NCBI RefSeq assembly: GCF_025150245.1 | Contig: NZ_CP102279.1 | Location: forward strand, 2,229,423-2,293,422 | Direction: 5' to 3' | Length of the DNA stretch: 64,000 bases | Source of the DNA: Dorea formicigenerans | Lineage (GTDB): Bacteria; Bacillota; Clostridia; Lachnospirales; Lachnospiraceae | Part shown: in pieces, positions 25,405 to 33,612 of the stretch | Layout of the letters: each line of letters opens with the position of its first letter | How positions within the stretch are numbered: position 1 is the stretch's first letter | The notes under the pieces: model-generated | Told to the model about the DNA's origin: nothing | Seen by the model: the letters and a program-made list of their open reading frames with translations, nothing else | Database searches by the model: none | Position numbers and translations under genes: made by a program

Positions 25405-26906
25405 ACATTTCTCTTTCTTCTGGCATATCCATATCCCAATGCCAGCACTGCGATACAAAGAATCAGCACATATGGAAATGTCATCATGGCAATCCCTGTC
25501 ACCGGCTGCTGCTCCATCTGATTTGTAAATGCTGCTGTAACATTCGTATTGTCAATATTAAGCAGGAGGCCATTCTCCTGGTCATATCTCTCATCAGCAC
25601 CATTTACAGTAACAGAAGCCCAGTAATCTCCACTTTCTTCTTTGATTCTAACGTCTCCAGATGTGATCTGTTGTATCGTAGCTGACTCACCATTTTTCAG
25701 AACAACGCTGGCATTTCCTGACTGGTCAAATGTAATCTTTGAAGCATGTGCTTCGGAACAATTCTGAGTTCCATTATAGATTACATCGAATGTCTTTCCT
25801 GCCAATCTGGATGCAGTCAGTGTAAATGTAAAATGTTCGGCTGGATTTGCTGCACTGCCTTTTATAATTTTGGAAATGGTCAAATTGACCGGTGTCACAT
25901 CTTCTACTTTAATCTTCATCCGGCTCAGATAATAAGTATTCCTCGAAACAGTCCGGTAAGAAAACTTGTTATTTGCCGGATCCACATGATAAATACCTGC
26001 ATAATCTTTATCTGCCCCATCTGTCTTTGGCGTGATAGTCACCCGCCATATCCGTCCATCTTTGTCGTAGTTCAGAACAATCCGGTCTTTTTCCTCTGTC
26101 AGATATTGATAATTCGTTCCACCAAGTGCTTCTTCCACTTTTGTTTTAAAATCTGCATAAGTAACACCTGGAAGCTTTTGTTCATTGGAAGAAATTGCAA
26201 ATAATGCCTGATCATTCTGATCATATAACTCCACTACATAAACCGGTGGATCTTTCTTCAGAATTCCGTCAATATGCCAGCCATCATTCTCCCGTTTCAG
26301 GACATAACCTACAAACATATTGCTTCCAAATACATTTTCAAACTTCTTCTGATCCGTACTGCTCATAGCCTGCAGAATTGCTTGCTCCCAGAGATTCGTG
26401 GCATTTTGCACCCGGTTCGCAGCATCTGCCTTATCTCCTGGATTCCAAGATTCATCACTGTCAATGGAATAGTAGATGTACCATGTCCGACCATAGTTTT
26501 TTACATAAGTCTTTACTGGCTTTTTATTCAACTGGTCCAAATTCACCGTAACCGTAAAATACGGAGCATTGTTACCCGATGGTCCAAATTCATCCATACC
26601 AAAATCCTGGTTAATATCTTTTGGTATCGCATTACTATATCTCAGATATATTTTTGCAGTAATCTTACCTGTAGCAGGATAATTGTCTGCAAGTACTGAA
26701 ATATCCTGGTCATCCTGCATCGTATTGTCAATCTGATTTTCATCTATTGTAGTAGCATTTTCCTGCTCTGGCATCGCCTCCTCTACAGCCTGTACAGAAC
26801 TACTGTCTTCCTGTGCATCTGCCGCCAATGCATTCATCTGTGACGGCATCAGAAGGCAGAGCCCGAGGAGTAATGAAATCAAACATCTTCTTCCTCTTTT
26901 TTTCAT
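25401..26906 (-). CDS. Pilus tip/adhesin subunit (Cpa position)
   Basis: A 501-residue sortase-anchored surface protein, first gene of the pilus operon. Signal peptide to about residue 30 (SLLLGLCLLMP...ALAADA), a Ser/Glu/Asp-rich linker, a unique 270-residue N-terminal domain that I do not recognise, then a Cna-B/Spy0128-like domain starting VNLTISKIIKGSAANPAEHFTF with ATIQQITSGDVRIKE. The C-terminus is QPVTG, a hydrophobic span and ARRKRNV. It lacks the N-terminal Cys expected of a thioester adhesin such as Cpa, so host binding, if any, uses another mode. ATG at 26906 follows GGGAG by 8 nt. Confidence 0.75.
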   Translation of the reverse strand: MKKRGRRCLISLLLGLCLLMPSQMNALAADAQEDSSSVQAVEEAMPEQENATTIDENQIDNTMQDDQDISVLADNYPATGKITAKIYLRYSNAIPKDINQDFGMDEFGPSGNNAPYFTVTVNLDQLNKKPVKTYVKNYGRTWYIYYSIDSDESWNPGDKADAANRVQNATNLWEQAILQAMSSTDQKKFENVFGSNMFVGYVLKRENDGWHIDGILKKDPPVYVVELYDQNDQALFAISSNEQKLPGVTYADFKTKVEEALGGTNYQYLTEEKDRIVLNYDKDGRIWRVTITPKTDGADKDYAGIYHVDPANNKFSYRTVSRNTYYLSRMKIKVEDVTPVNLTISKIIKGSAANPAEHFTFTLTASRLAGKTFDVIYNGTQNCSEAHASKITFDQSGNASVVLKNGESATIQQITSGDVRIKEESGDYWASVTVNGADERYDQENGLLLNIDNTNVTAAFTNQMEQQPVTGIAMMTFPYVLILCIAVLALGYGYARRKRNV

Positions 26907-27009
26907 GTCTGTAACTCCCTTTCTGTTTTTCAAAACTTTGTTTTTTCAGCCTGCCTATATATATCCTATGAAGAAAGTTTCCAGATTATTCCTAAAATGG
27001 CAAAATATA

Positions 27010-27063
27010 AGCAAAGAAAAGCTGTACACATGACCCTTGATCTTCTGGATCACGCATACAGCT
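27010..27063 (-). terminator. Terminator of the HTH-Uma2 gene
   Basis: AGCTGTA (27020-27026) pairs with TACAGCT (27057-27063), with further pairing inside (GACCC/GGATC region). The minus-strand stem is followed by TTTTCTTT. It separates this gene from the pilus operon, for which I see no convincing promoter in 26907-27010. Confidence 0.7.
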
Positions 27064-27082
27064 TTATGCCCCACGTCTCTTT

Positions 27083-27865
27083 TTACACATCGTCTTCTTC
27101 ATACAGAAAGCTAATGTATTCATAAATCTTTGCAAAATCTACTTCACATTCTCCTTTGAATATACCCACTGGAACTTTGGAGCTAAATCCATAAATAGAC
27201 GGTGTTACCTCTGCTTCAAAATCATACACAATAACCTTCTTCCCCTTCGGATCCACCAGCCAGTATTCCCGAACTCCTGCATCCATATATTTTCCCAGTT
27301 TCACATACATATCTTTTTTCTTTGTAGAATCAGAAAGTATCTCCACTGCCAGATCCGGGGCTCCATATATACATTTTCTTGTAATCTTGTCACGGTCACA
27401 GACGACCATAACATCTGGCTGCACCATAGTTTTATCGTCACAATCAAGCTGTACGTCCATAGGTGCAGCCATGACAATACATCTTCCTTTCTGCTGACTG
27501 ATATATGACCGGATTATATTACACAATTCTGTAGACAGGATCTGATGGATGGCAGTCGGTGAAGCCATATCATAAATCACGCCATCAATAAGTTCAACAC
27601 GTCTTTCCTTCGGAATTAAATAATAATCCTCTACCGTATAATCACCCTGTCTCTTTTCAGACGTCTCTGGTAACGCTTCACCAATTCTGTCTGTCTGCTT
27701 TTTCAATACCCTTTCAAGCGCAATTAAAGTTTCATATCTTGGAGATCTGGTAACTCCCGCAAGAACTTTCTGCACCGTTCCAAGCGGTACTCCCGAAAGC
27801 TCTGAAAGTTTCTCATTCGAATAACCAAATTCCTTTTTTCTTTGCTTCATCTCTTCTACCGTCAT
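27083..27865 (-). CDS. XRE-type HTH fused to Uma2-family nuclease-like domain
   Basis: A 260-residue two-domain protein. The N-terminal helix-turn-helix (about residues 1-60) has SNEKLSELSGVPLGTVQKVLAG. A C-terminal Uma2/DUF820 domain of the PD-(D/E)xK fold follows, with the expected acidic and lysine residues in VQPDVMVVCD and GAPDLAVEILSDSTKKKD, then YWLVDPKGKKVIVY. ATG at 27865 has GGAGG 7 nt upstream. Family function is poorly known; these are mostly single genes. The HTH fusion suggests DNA targeting or autoregulation. Immediately upstream lies a copy of the palindromic repeat. Confidence 0.8.
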   Translation of the reverse strand: MTVEEMKQRKKEFGYSNEKLSELSGVPLGTVQKVLAGVTRSPRYETLIALERVLKKQTDRIGEALPETSEKRQGDYTVEDYYLIPKERRVELIDGVIYDMASPTAIHQILSTELCNIIRSYISQQKGRCIVMAAPMDVQLDCDDKTMVQPDVMVVCDRDKITRKCIYGAPDLAVEILSDSTKKKDMYVKLGKYMDAGVREYWLVDPKGKKVIVYDFEAEVTPSIYGFSSKVPVGIFKGECEVDFAKIYEYISFLYEEDDV

Positions 27866-27880
27866 CGCATCTCCTCCACT

Positions 27881-27956
27881 GTTCAAGAATGCCTCGGCAT
27901 TCTTGCTGCGAGGTGCGCGTCATGCAATTGCATGACATACTTCTACTGCGCACCTC
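27881..27956. repeat. MITE-like palindromic repeat, copy 1
   Basis: It starts with the hairpin CAAGAATGCC-TC-GGCATTCTTG (27884-27905), then GAGGTGCGC (27910-27918) pairing with GCGCACCTC (27948-27956) around the 18-bp palindrome GTCATGCAATTGCATGAC (27919-27936). The part from 27920 to 27956 is identical to 34792-34828, and 27881-27918 is the near-exact complement of the end of that copy. The family seems to be a long imperfect palindrome; this copy has an arm deletion. Confidence 0.8.
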
Positions 27957-27974
27957 TGCAATCCTGCCGGAGGC

Positions 27975-28009
27975 TATATCAGCTGGGAGATTGACTCCCA
28001 GCTGATATA
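27975..28009. repeat. 15-bp perfect hairpin
   Basis: TATATCAGCTGGGAG (27975-27989), a 5-nt loop, and its exact complement (27995-28009). No T-run follows on the minus strand. It may be part of the adjacent repeat unit or a transcript-stabilising hairpin. Confidence 0.6.
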
Positions 28010-28102
28010 ACATCTTATTCTTTCCATTATATTATCATATTTTCCATATTAATTCAATACAGTTTCAATATCATTCCGTTTTATTTCCATTTATGTATAT
28101 AA

Positions 28103-28127
28103 TTCAAGAATGCCTCGGCATTATTGC
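28103..28127. repeat. Palindromic repeat, partial copy
   Basis: Shares the TTCAAGAATGCCTCGGCATT end of copy 1, with one change in the second hairpin arm; the body of the repeat is absent. Confidence 0.7.
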
Positions 28128-28176
28128 AACAACAGGCTTTTTAATACCTTATTATTTTATATTCCCTTTTTCGATA

Positions 28177-29034
28177 CTATAATATATATTTTTCAATCGC
28201 AGCTGCAACACCTTCATGCCCATTATCCAGTGTTATATCATCTGCTACGCTTTTCACGTCATCAGTTGCATTCCCCATGGCAATTCCAAGTCCTGCTTCT
28301 CTTAACATCTCAATATCATTTTCACTGTCTCCAACTGCCATAACTTCATCCATAGTCATTCCAAGATACTCTGCAAGGAGCTTAAGTCCAGAGGCTTTAT
28401 TTGTGCCAGCTTTTGTAAATTCCAGATTGTTGAATCCTCCGTTAACAACCTTGATATCTGGACATTCTTCCAGATATTCCTGCACTTCCTCCCGGTTCAA
28501 AAGTTTATCTTTTTCTTGCTTTTGAAAGTTTAAAGTTGCTTTTTGCATCTTTGCATCACCGTTTTTTAAGTATTCTATCAAATCATTGATTCCTTTTCGA
28601 TTCTCTTTCATGTGCTGGATCACATAGTCCGGAAGATCCAGATTGTCAATATAAGGATACACCTGAACAGGTGTATAACTGACACCATCTACAAATACAT
28701 TGATATATATTTCTTTTTTCAGAAGATATTCAAATATCGGAATCATTTTCCCGGAATCCAGATATTTTTCATAGAGACATTTTTTCGTCTTTGCCTCATA
28801 AACTGCACTTCCATTTGTCGTGATAACATAATTAATATCTACATTTTTTAACTGATCCCAGGGAATTCCATCATAATCTCTTCCTGATGTCGGCACAACC
28901 TCTATTCCTGCCTCTTTTGCCTGATTCATTGCATCAATAGACGCCTGGCTGATTTTTCCGTTATCATCGAATAAAGTTCCATCCACATCCAGGGCCAGAA
29001 GTTTAATTGTTCTATTATTCTCTGTCTTTCCCAT
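28177..29034 (-). CDS. Cof-type HAD-IIB phosphatase
   Basis: A 285-residue cytosolic haloacid-dehalogenase phosphatase. Motif I LALDVDGTLFDD (about residues 13-24) supplies the nucleophile Asp, motif II is VVPTSGRD, the Lys is in the NKASGLKLL segment, and motif IV AVGDSENDIEML. The C2 cap places it with sugar-phosphate phosphatases of the Cof family. It lies 90 nt downstream of the GH13 glucosidase with a long inverted repeat between, and could dephosphorylate a PTS-imported sugar phosphate; that is inference. ATG at 29034 follows AAGGAG by 6 nt. Confidence 0.88.
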   Translation of the reverse strand: MGKTENNRTIKLLALDVDGTLFDDNGKISQASIDAMNQAKEAGIEVVPTSGRDYDGIPWDQLKNVDINYVITTNGSAVYEAKTKKCLYEKYLDSGKMIPIFEYLLKKEIYINVFVDGVSYTPVQVYPYIDNLDLPDYVIQHMKENRKGINDLIEYLKNGDAKMQKATLNFQKQEKDKLLNREEVQEYLEECPDIKVVNGGFNNLEFTKAGTNKASGLKLLAEYLGMTMDEVMAVGDSENDIEMLREAGLGIAMGNATDDVKSVADDITLDNGHEGVAAAIEKYIL

Positions 29035-29053
29035 ATTTTACTCCTTATAACCA

Positions 29054-29111
29054 AACAATTCCCTGAAAATATTATGTTAAAGACAACATCACACATTTTC
29101 AAGGAATTGTT
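29054..29111. repeat. Long hairpin between glucosidase and phosphatase genes
   Basis: The 17-nt arm 29054-29070 (starting AACAATTCC) pairs with 29095-29111, apart from one mismatch. On the plus strand it is followed by TTTTATCTTT, on the minus only by TGGTTATAAGG. It may partially terminate or set 3' ends within the PTS operon. Confidence 0.55.
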
Positions 29112-29124
29112 TTTATCTTTATTG

Positions 29125-30804
29125 TTATCTTATCATATACACATAAACCTGATATGGTTTTAATGTAAGATGATTGTTAAATGTATCCGGTGCGTCTCCA
29201 TAGTTAGAAATAAGCAGGCTGCTCTCCTGTGCCTTCACTTTTTCGTCTACCTGATAGTCGATTTCTTCATCCGTAAAGTTCGCTGCGACAACCAATGATT
29301 CGTTCTCACCTTTTCTCAGATACGTATATATTTTTTCGTTTTCGGCATCCAGAAGTTCATACTCACCATCTGTGATTACTGAAACTTCATGACGTAGTTT
29401 TACAAGCTTCTGATAATAGTAAAATACAGAATCCGAATCTTCCAGACATTTTTCTGCATTAATCTCTGTATAATTTGGATTCACATCAATCCACGGAATA
29501 CCTTCCGTAAATCCCGCATGTCTTGTGTCATCCCATTGCATTGGTGTTCTTGCATTATCCCTGGATTTCAGTCTCAAAAGCTCCAGTGTGTCTTTCTCGG
29601 AAAATCCCTTTCTACCTGTGAAATCTTTAAAGATATCAATCGCTTCCAGATCTCTGTAATCTTCAATCTTATCAAAAAACGCATTGGTCATTCCCAGCTC
29701 TTCGCCTTCAAAAATATATGGTGTTCCCTGCATCATATGAAGCACGGTTCCGAGCATTTTTGCAGAAATAACGCGATACGCCGGACTTTCATTTCCAAAT
29801 CTTGTTACGGCTCTTGCCTGGTCGTGATTACTCCAGTAGAGACTGTTCCAGCCATTACAAGCATGCATTTTTTCCTGCCACTCAGTCATGACACGCTTTA
29901 AGTCGGTAAGCTTTACTCTTGTCTTTGCATATTTTCCATTTTCATCATAATCCAAATGCATATGGTCAAAATGAAAGACCATCTGCAGCTCTTTCTCACC
30001 GGCTGCCGTGTATGGGACTGCTTCGTCAGCGCTTGTATGCGGTGCTTCCCCAACCGTCATAATATCATATTTACTCAGTACTTCCCGATTCATTTCTTTC
30101 AGATATTCGTGAACTCTCGGACCACTTGCACAGCCTGCATAATAGCTTCCATATGCTTTATTTTGTATGATCGGTCCGTCCGGGAATGTCGGATCCTTGG
30201 AGATCAATGTAATAACATCCATGCGGAATCCGTCGATGCCTTTATCCAGCCAGAATCTTAAGATGTCATAGACATCTTCTCTGACCTTCGGATTATCCCA
30301 GTTCAAATCCGGCTGCTCTTTTGCAAAACAGTGAAGATAGTACTGATCAACTGCTTCTACATACTCCCATGCAGAGCCACCGAAACTGGATCCCCAGTTA
30401 TTCGGCACTTCATCTTTCCAGATATAATAGTCATGATATGGATTGTCTTTTGATTTTTTCGCTTCCTGGAACCATTGATGCTGATCGGAAGTGTGGTTCA
30501 CTACGAGGTCGAGAATAATTTTAATTCCGTGCTTATGTGCCTCTGCAAGAAGTTCGTCAAAGTCTTCCATAGTTCCAAGTGTCGGTTCAATCTGTCTGTA
30601 ATCTGAAATGTCATATCCGTTGTCTACCTGTGGTGATTGGAAAATCGGATTCAGCCAGATTACATCGATTCCTAGCTTCTCCAGATATGGAAGCTTTTCC
30701 TTCAGTCCGTTCAGATCTCCGATTCCATCTCCATTAGAATCCTTAAAGCTCTTCGGATACACCTGATATACAACGCTTTTCTTCCACCAATCCGCTCTAT
30801 TCAT
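29125..30804 (-). CDS. GH13 alpha-glucosidase (oligo-1,6-glucosidase type)
   Basis: A 559-residue cytosolic GH13 enzyme hydrolysing alpha-glucosidic bonds. It has the N-terminal barrel start WWKKSVVYQVYPKSFKDSNG with GIGDLNGL, region I DLVVNHTSDQH, region II GFRMDVITLI (nucleophile Asp), region III GEAPH (acid/base Glu) and region IV SNHDQARAVTRFG. The Val after the nucleophile motif (MDVI) is typical of alpha-1,6-active enzymes such as isomaltase/dextran glucosidase. ATG at 30804 has GGAG 9 nt upstream and overlaps the EIIA stop by 8 nt, so it is coupled to the PTS genes. Substrate is likely a disaccharide or phospho-sugar brought in by the PTS. Confidence 0.93.
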   Translation of the reverse strand: MNRADWWKKSVVYQVYPKSFKDSNGDGIGDLNGLKEKLPYLEKLGIDVIWLNPIFQSPQVDNGYDISDYRQIEPTLGTMEDFDELLAEAHKHGIKIILDLVVNHTSDQHQWFQEAKKSKDNPYHDYYIWKDEVPNNWGSSFGGSAWEYVEAVDQYYLHCFAKEQPDLNWDNPKVREDVYDILRFWLDKGIDGFRMDVITLISKDPTFPDGPIIQNKAYGSYYAGCASGPRVHEYLKEMNREVLSKYDIMTVGEAPHTSADEAVPYTAAGEKELQMVFHFDHMHLDYDENGKYAKTRVKLTDLKRVMTEWQEKMHACNGWNSLYWSNHDQARAVTRFGNESPAYRVISAKMLGTVLHMMQGTPYIFEGEELGMTNAFFDKIEDYRDLEAIDIFKDFTGRKGFSEKDTLELLRLKSRDNARTPMQWDDTRHAGFTEGIPWIDVNPNYTEINAEKCLEDSDSVFYYYQKLVKLRHEVSVITDGEYELLDAENEKIYTYLRKGENESLVVAANFTDEEIDYQVDEKVKAQESSLLISNYGDAPDTFNNHLTLKPYQVYVYMIR

Positions 30805-31213
30805 CTTCATCATCTCCATCATCTGCAATTGCATTTACATATTTAATTTCCATTCTTGCCTCTTCCACAATCTGTGCCATACGCTCGGTACTGATATAAT
30901 CGTCCTGAGGCTCCATAGCAGCCGTAACTGCAAGTGGAAGATTCATTCCGCTGACAATATGAGTATGTGGACGGTTACGGTATTTGAAGAATTTCTGATT
31001 AACACTTCCAGATGTCAGATCGGTGAGGACAACCACCTCGTCTTCATCTGCGAATCCATTCATCAGTTCGTCAATCTCTTCCTCCACCGGACGGTTATCT
31101 ACATAGGCACTTAAAGAAACAACCTCTGTAAGCCCGCCTGTGATAAAATTCAATGTCTCCTTTAATCCATCAGCCATTCTGTGATGAGATGCAATTACAA
31201 TTACACGTTTCAT
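30797..31213 (-). CDS. PTS mannose-family EIIA
   Basis: A 138-residue cytosolic phosphocarrier. The phosphorylated His is in IASHHRMADGL (residues 9/10), and the supporting motif is VLTDLTSGSVNQKF. It receives phosphate from HPr and passes it to the EIIB. An acidic tail (DDGDDEDE) ends the protein. Last PTS component of the B-C-D-A order, overlapping the glucosidase start. Confidence 0.9.
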   Translation of the reverse strand: MKRVIVIASHHRMADGLKETLNFITGGLTEVVSLSAYVDNRPVEEEIDELMNGFADEDEVVVLTDLTSGSVNQKFFKYRNRPHTHIVSGMNLPLAVTAAMEPQDDYISTERMAQIVEEARMEIKYVNAIADDGDDEDE

Positions 31214-31294
31214 AATCCATCTATTCCTTTCTCTACTATGCTTTTAATTTTATAGCTCCTGTCTGTATGATAGACAGGAGCCATTTTAGAATAT

Positions 31295-32161
31295 TTATAC
31301 CGTCAGAATTCCAAAGAATGAACAAACCAATGCAATTACGATAATCAAAAGAATTAATTTTGTAGGTGTCCATTTCTTATTTCCAAGAAGTTTGTAAACC
31401 AGTACGGTCAGAAGTACCGGAAGAAGTGCCGGCATAATCTTATCAAGGACATCTGCCTGAAGAGCAAGTTTAACTTCACCGACTTTAAAATTTAGTCCCG
31501 TTGTCATCTTAACCGATGTCGCGATCAGCGCACCGACAACGCTCAGTCCCATAATAGAGGCTGCCTCGGTAAATACTGCCAGTCGCTTTCCAAGATTTGT
31601 AATCAGCTTTGTTCCAGAAGTATAACCAACTTCAAATAATTTTGATTTCACAAACCAGAACAGAATGTTGCAGATAAACCATACAATTGCTCCAAGCGGG
31701 TTGCCCTGCTGTGCCATATATCCTGATATAGATCCCATAATTGTCGGCCACAATACCCAGATCAATGTGTCGCCGACTCCGGCAAATGGTCCCATAAGAC
31801 TTGTTTTTAATGATTGTACTGTCTCTTTTGCTTCAATTCCGTCTTTTTCTTCAATGGCAAGTGTTGCTCCTAAGATGACACTGGACATAGCTGTTGTTGA
31901 ATTGTAGTAGTTAAAGTGGTTATTTAACGCTGCTTTATATTCTTCATCATCTTTGTAAATCTTGCGAAGTACCGGTGCCATCGCCCAGGCAACTGCCGGT
32001 CCCATCTGAGATTCATAGTTGAAAATGTTACATGCCATGAAGTTATATCTTGCTGCTGTTCTTCTAAGATCGCGTTTTGTTACTTTATATCTTCCATCTG
32101 CAGTCTGCTCTACCGGAGTCTGCGTATTTTTCTGATTTACTGTATTCATCTCATTACTCAT
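31295..32161 (-). CDS. PTS mannose-family EIID
   Basis: A 288-residue membrane component of a mannose-family permease. It begins with a soluble KVTKRDLRRTAARYNFMACNIFNYESQ segment (motif ending NYERMQ-like), has GPFAGVGDTLIW in the middle, and at least three C-terminal hydrophobic spans. It works with EIIC as the translocation pore. The start is set at ATG 32161, since GGGAG is 9 nt upstream; it overlaps the end of EIIC by 8 nt. Confidence 0.92.
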   Translation of the reverse strand: MSNEMNTVNQKNTQTPVEQTADGRYKVTKRDLRRTAARYNFMACNIFNYESQMGPAVAWAMAPVLRKIYKDDEEYKAALNNHFNYYNSTTAMSSVILGATLAIEEKDGIEAKETVQSLKTSLMGPFAGVGDTLIWVLWPTIMGSISGYMAQQGNPLGAIVWFICNILFWFVKSKLFEVGYTSGTKLITNLGKRLAVFTEAASIMGLSVVGALIATSVKMTTGLNFKVGEVKLALQADVLDKIMPALLPVLLTVLVYKLLGNKKWTPTKLILLIIVIALVCSFFGILTV

Positions 32162-32954
32162 CGAAATCATCTCCCATCTCTTCTGTTACTGTATTTGCTG
32201 CTACAGTTACTGCCTCTGTCGCATCTGATTTTCTAAGCTCTGTTGTAAAATACCAGAAAGCTGCAGCAAATCCTACAATTGCAATTCCAAGTACCGGTAC
32301 ATTTAAATAAGCGGAAAGTACAAATCCGATTAATATAAATGGAAGGAATTTCTTTACCGGCATGTAACGCATCAACATTCCGATTCCGACTACCGGAAGC
32401 ATTCCTGCTGCTATTGAGAGTCCATTTGTTACCCACTCTGGAATAAATTTTAAAATAAAGTTTACTACATTCGCACCAAAGCATACGACAATAATGGTAG
32501 GAATCACTGTCTGGAGGGAACAGATTGCAGGTCCAAGCCATGCCTCACGGTTCATTCTGCCCCATTTTCCTGCGTTATTATCATTCTGCATCTTATGCGC
32601 TACAAAGTTATTTACAATTCTTACAACAACTTCTAACTGAATCGCAAGAAGTCCTACCGGAAGTCCGACTGCCAGCGCTGCATCTGTCCCTGTTCCGGTA
32701 CGGACTGCAATAAATGTACCGATAATGGTCGCAAGTCCGTAGTTCGGAGCAGATGCTCCACCAAGCGCTGCAACACCAAGGGACATTAACTGGAAGGTAC
32801 CACCAATTACAAGTCCTGTATTCATATCTCCCATAATCAGTCCTGAAATCATTCCAACAATTACTGAGAACCAGGAAAGTACGACCGGTCCATTCTGGTC
32901 AATGGTCATATAACCTGCTAAAATCACGATTAATATATCCTGTATTACTGTCAT
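32154..32954 (-). CDS. PTS mannose-family EIIC
   Basis: A 266-residue polytopic membrane protein forming the sugar channel with EIID. The signature GGTFQLMSLGVAALGGASAPN and the following TGTGTDAALAVGLPVG identify the family. Seven or eight hydrophobic spans, then a hydrophilic Thr/Glu-rich cytosolic tail. ATG at 32954 follows GAGGTGA by 7 nt. Confidence 0.93.
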   Translation of the reverse strand: MTVIQDILIVILAGYMTIDQNGPVVLSWFSVIVGMISGLIMGDMNTGLVIGGTFQLMSLGVAALGGASAPNYGLATIIGTFIAVRTGTGTDAALAVGLPVGLLAIQLEVVVRIVNNFVAHKMQNDNNAGKWGRMNREAWLGPAICSLQTVIPTIIVVCFGANVVNFILKFIPEWVTNGLSIAAGMLPVVGIGMLMRYMPVKKFLPFILIGFVLSAYLNVPVLGIAIVGFAAAFWYFTTELRKSDATEAVTVAANTVTEEMGDDFDE

Positions 32955-33010
32955 AATTTTTCACCTCAAACTCTATTTTCTAACCTTTAATCTGTTTTTT
33001 ATAATGTTTC

Positions 33011-33469
33011 TTAGTATGCTTCCTCTGCATCTGTCGGCACATACTGAATAACTACCGGAACCCCTTTGTCTTTGATTGTCTGAAGATCTGCTCTCTCTTT
33101 ATCATTCAGGGCAATGAACTTTGTAACTGCCTCTCTTCCATCTTCGTTGAACATGATTCCAAGATCAACCTTTGGAATTTCAACTCCACCTTCCATCAAT
33201 TTGATCAATGTCTCTGGCTCTTTCACAAGAACCAGAACTCTCTGTCCATCATATTTTCCGGCTTTGAAGTTTGTGATTGCTGTCTCTGTACTGATAACGG
33301 AAACTCCTGTTCCTGCAGGTTTTGCCATTCTCATGCTGGCTTTAATATCATCGTTATTGCAGAGCACATCGTCTACAACCATAAATCTCTTTACCTGAAG
33401 TGCCGGTGCCCACTGATTTACTACCAGTCCGTGAATAAGTCTCTGATCAATTCTTGCTAATACTACCAT
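33011..33469 (-). CDS. PTS mannose-family EIIB
   Basis: A 152-residue cytosolic phosphotransfer domain with the phosphohistidine in RIDQRLIHGLVVNQW (His14). It accepts phosphate from EIIA and passes it to the incoming sugar. First gene of the operon; its ATG follows AGGAGG, and a 18-bp LacI-type operator lies about 45 nt upstream. Confidence 0.93.
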   Translation of the reverse strand: MVVLARIDQRLIHGLVVNQWAPALQVKRFMVVDDVLCNNDDIKASMRMAKPAGTGVSVISTETAITNFKAGKYDGQRVLVLVKEPETLIKLMEGGVEIPKVDLGIMFNEDGREAVTKFIALNDKERADLQTIKDKGVPVVIQYVPTDAEEAY

Positions 33470-33513
33470 TTTGTTCTCCTCCTGATTTCTTTACATTTTA
33501 ATTTTTGTTTTTC

Positions 33514-33531
33514 ATTGGTATCGATACCAAT
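33514..33531. promoter_or_regulatory. LacI-type operator of the PTS operon
   Basis: ATTGGTATCGATACCAAT is a perfect 18-bp palindrome with the central CG of LacI/GalR-family sites, between the regulator gene and EIIB. A near-identical site precedes the regulator gene. Confidence 0.85.
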
Positions 33532-33612
33532 TTAGTTTCAAAATTTACCAGCACATCATTTTCTTAGTAATATTCTAATTCGATATGCTGGTTTTTTATT
33601 GTTATGACTTTT

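Larger units (their letters stand above)
27866..28176. other. Repeat-filled 311-bp intergenic region
   Basis: Apart from palindromic repeat copies at 27881 and 28103 and the hairpin at 27975, the remainder is AT-rich filler. A minus-strand frame through it is translated repeat sequence and is not a gene. No terminator with a clear T-run is visible for the HAD gene. Confidence 0.6.
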
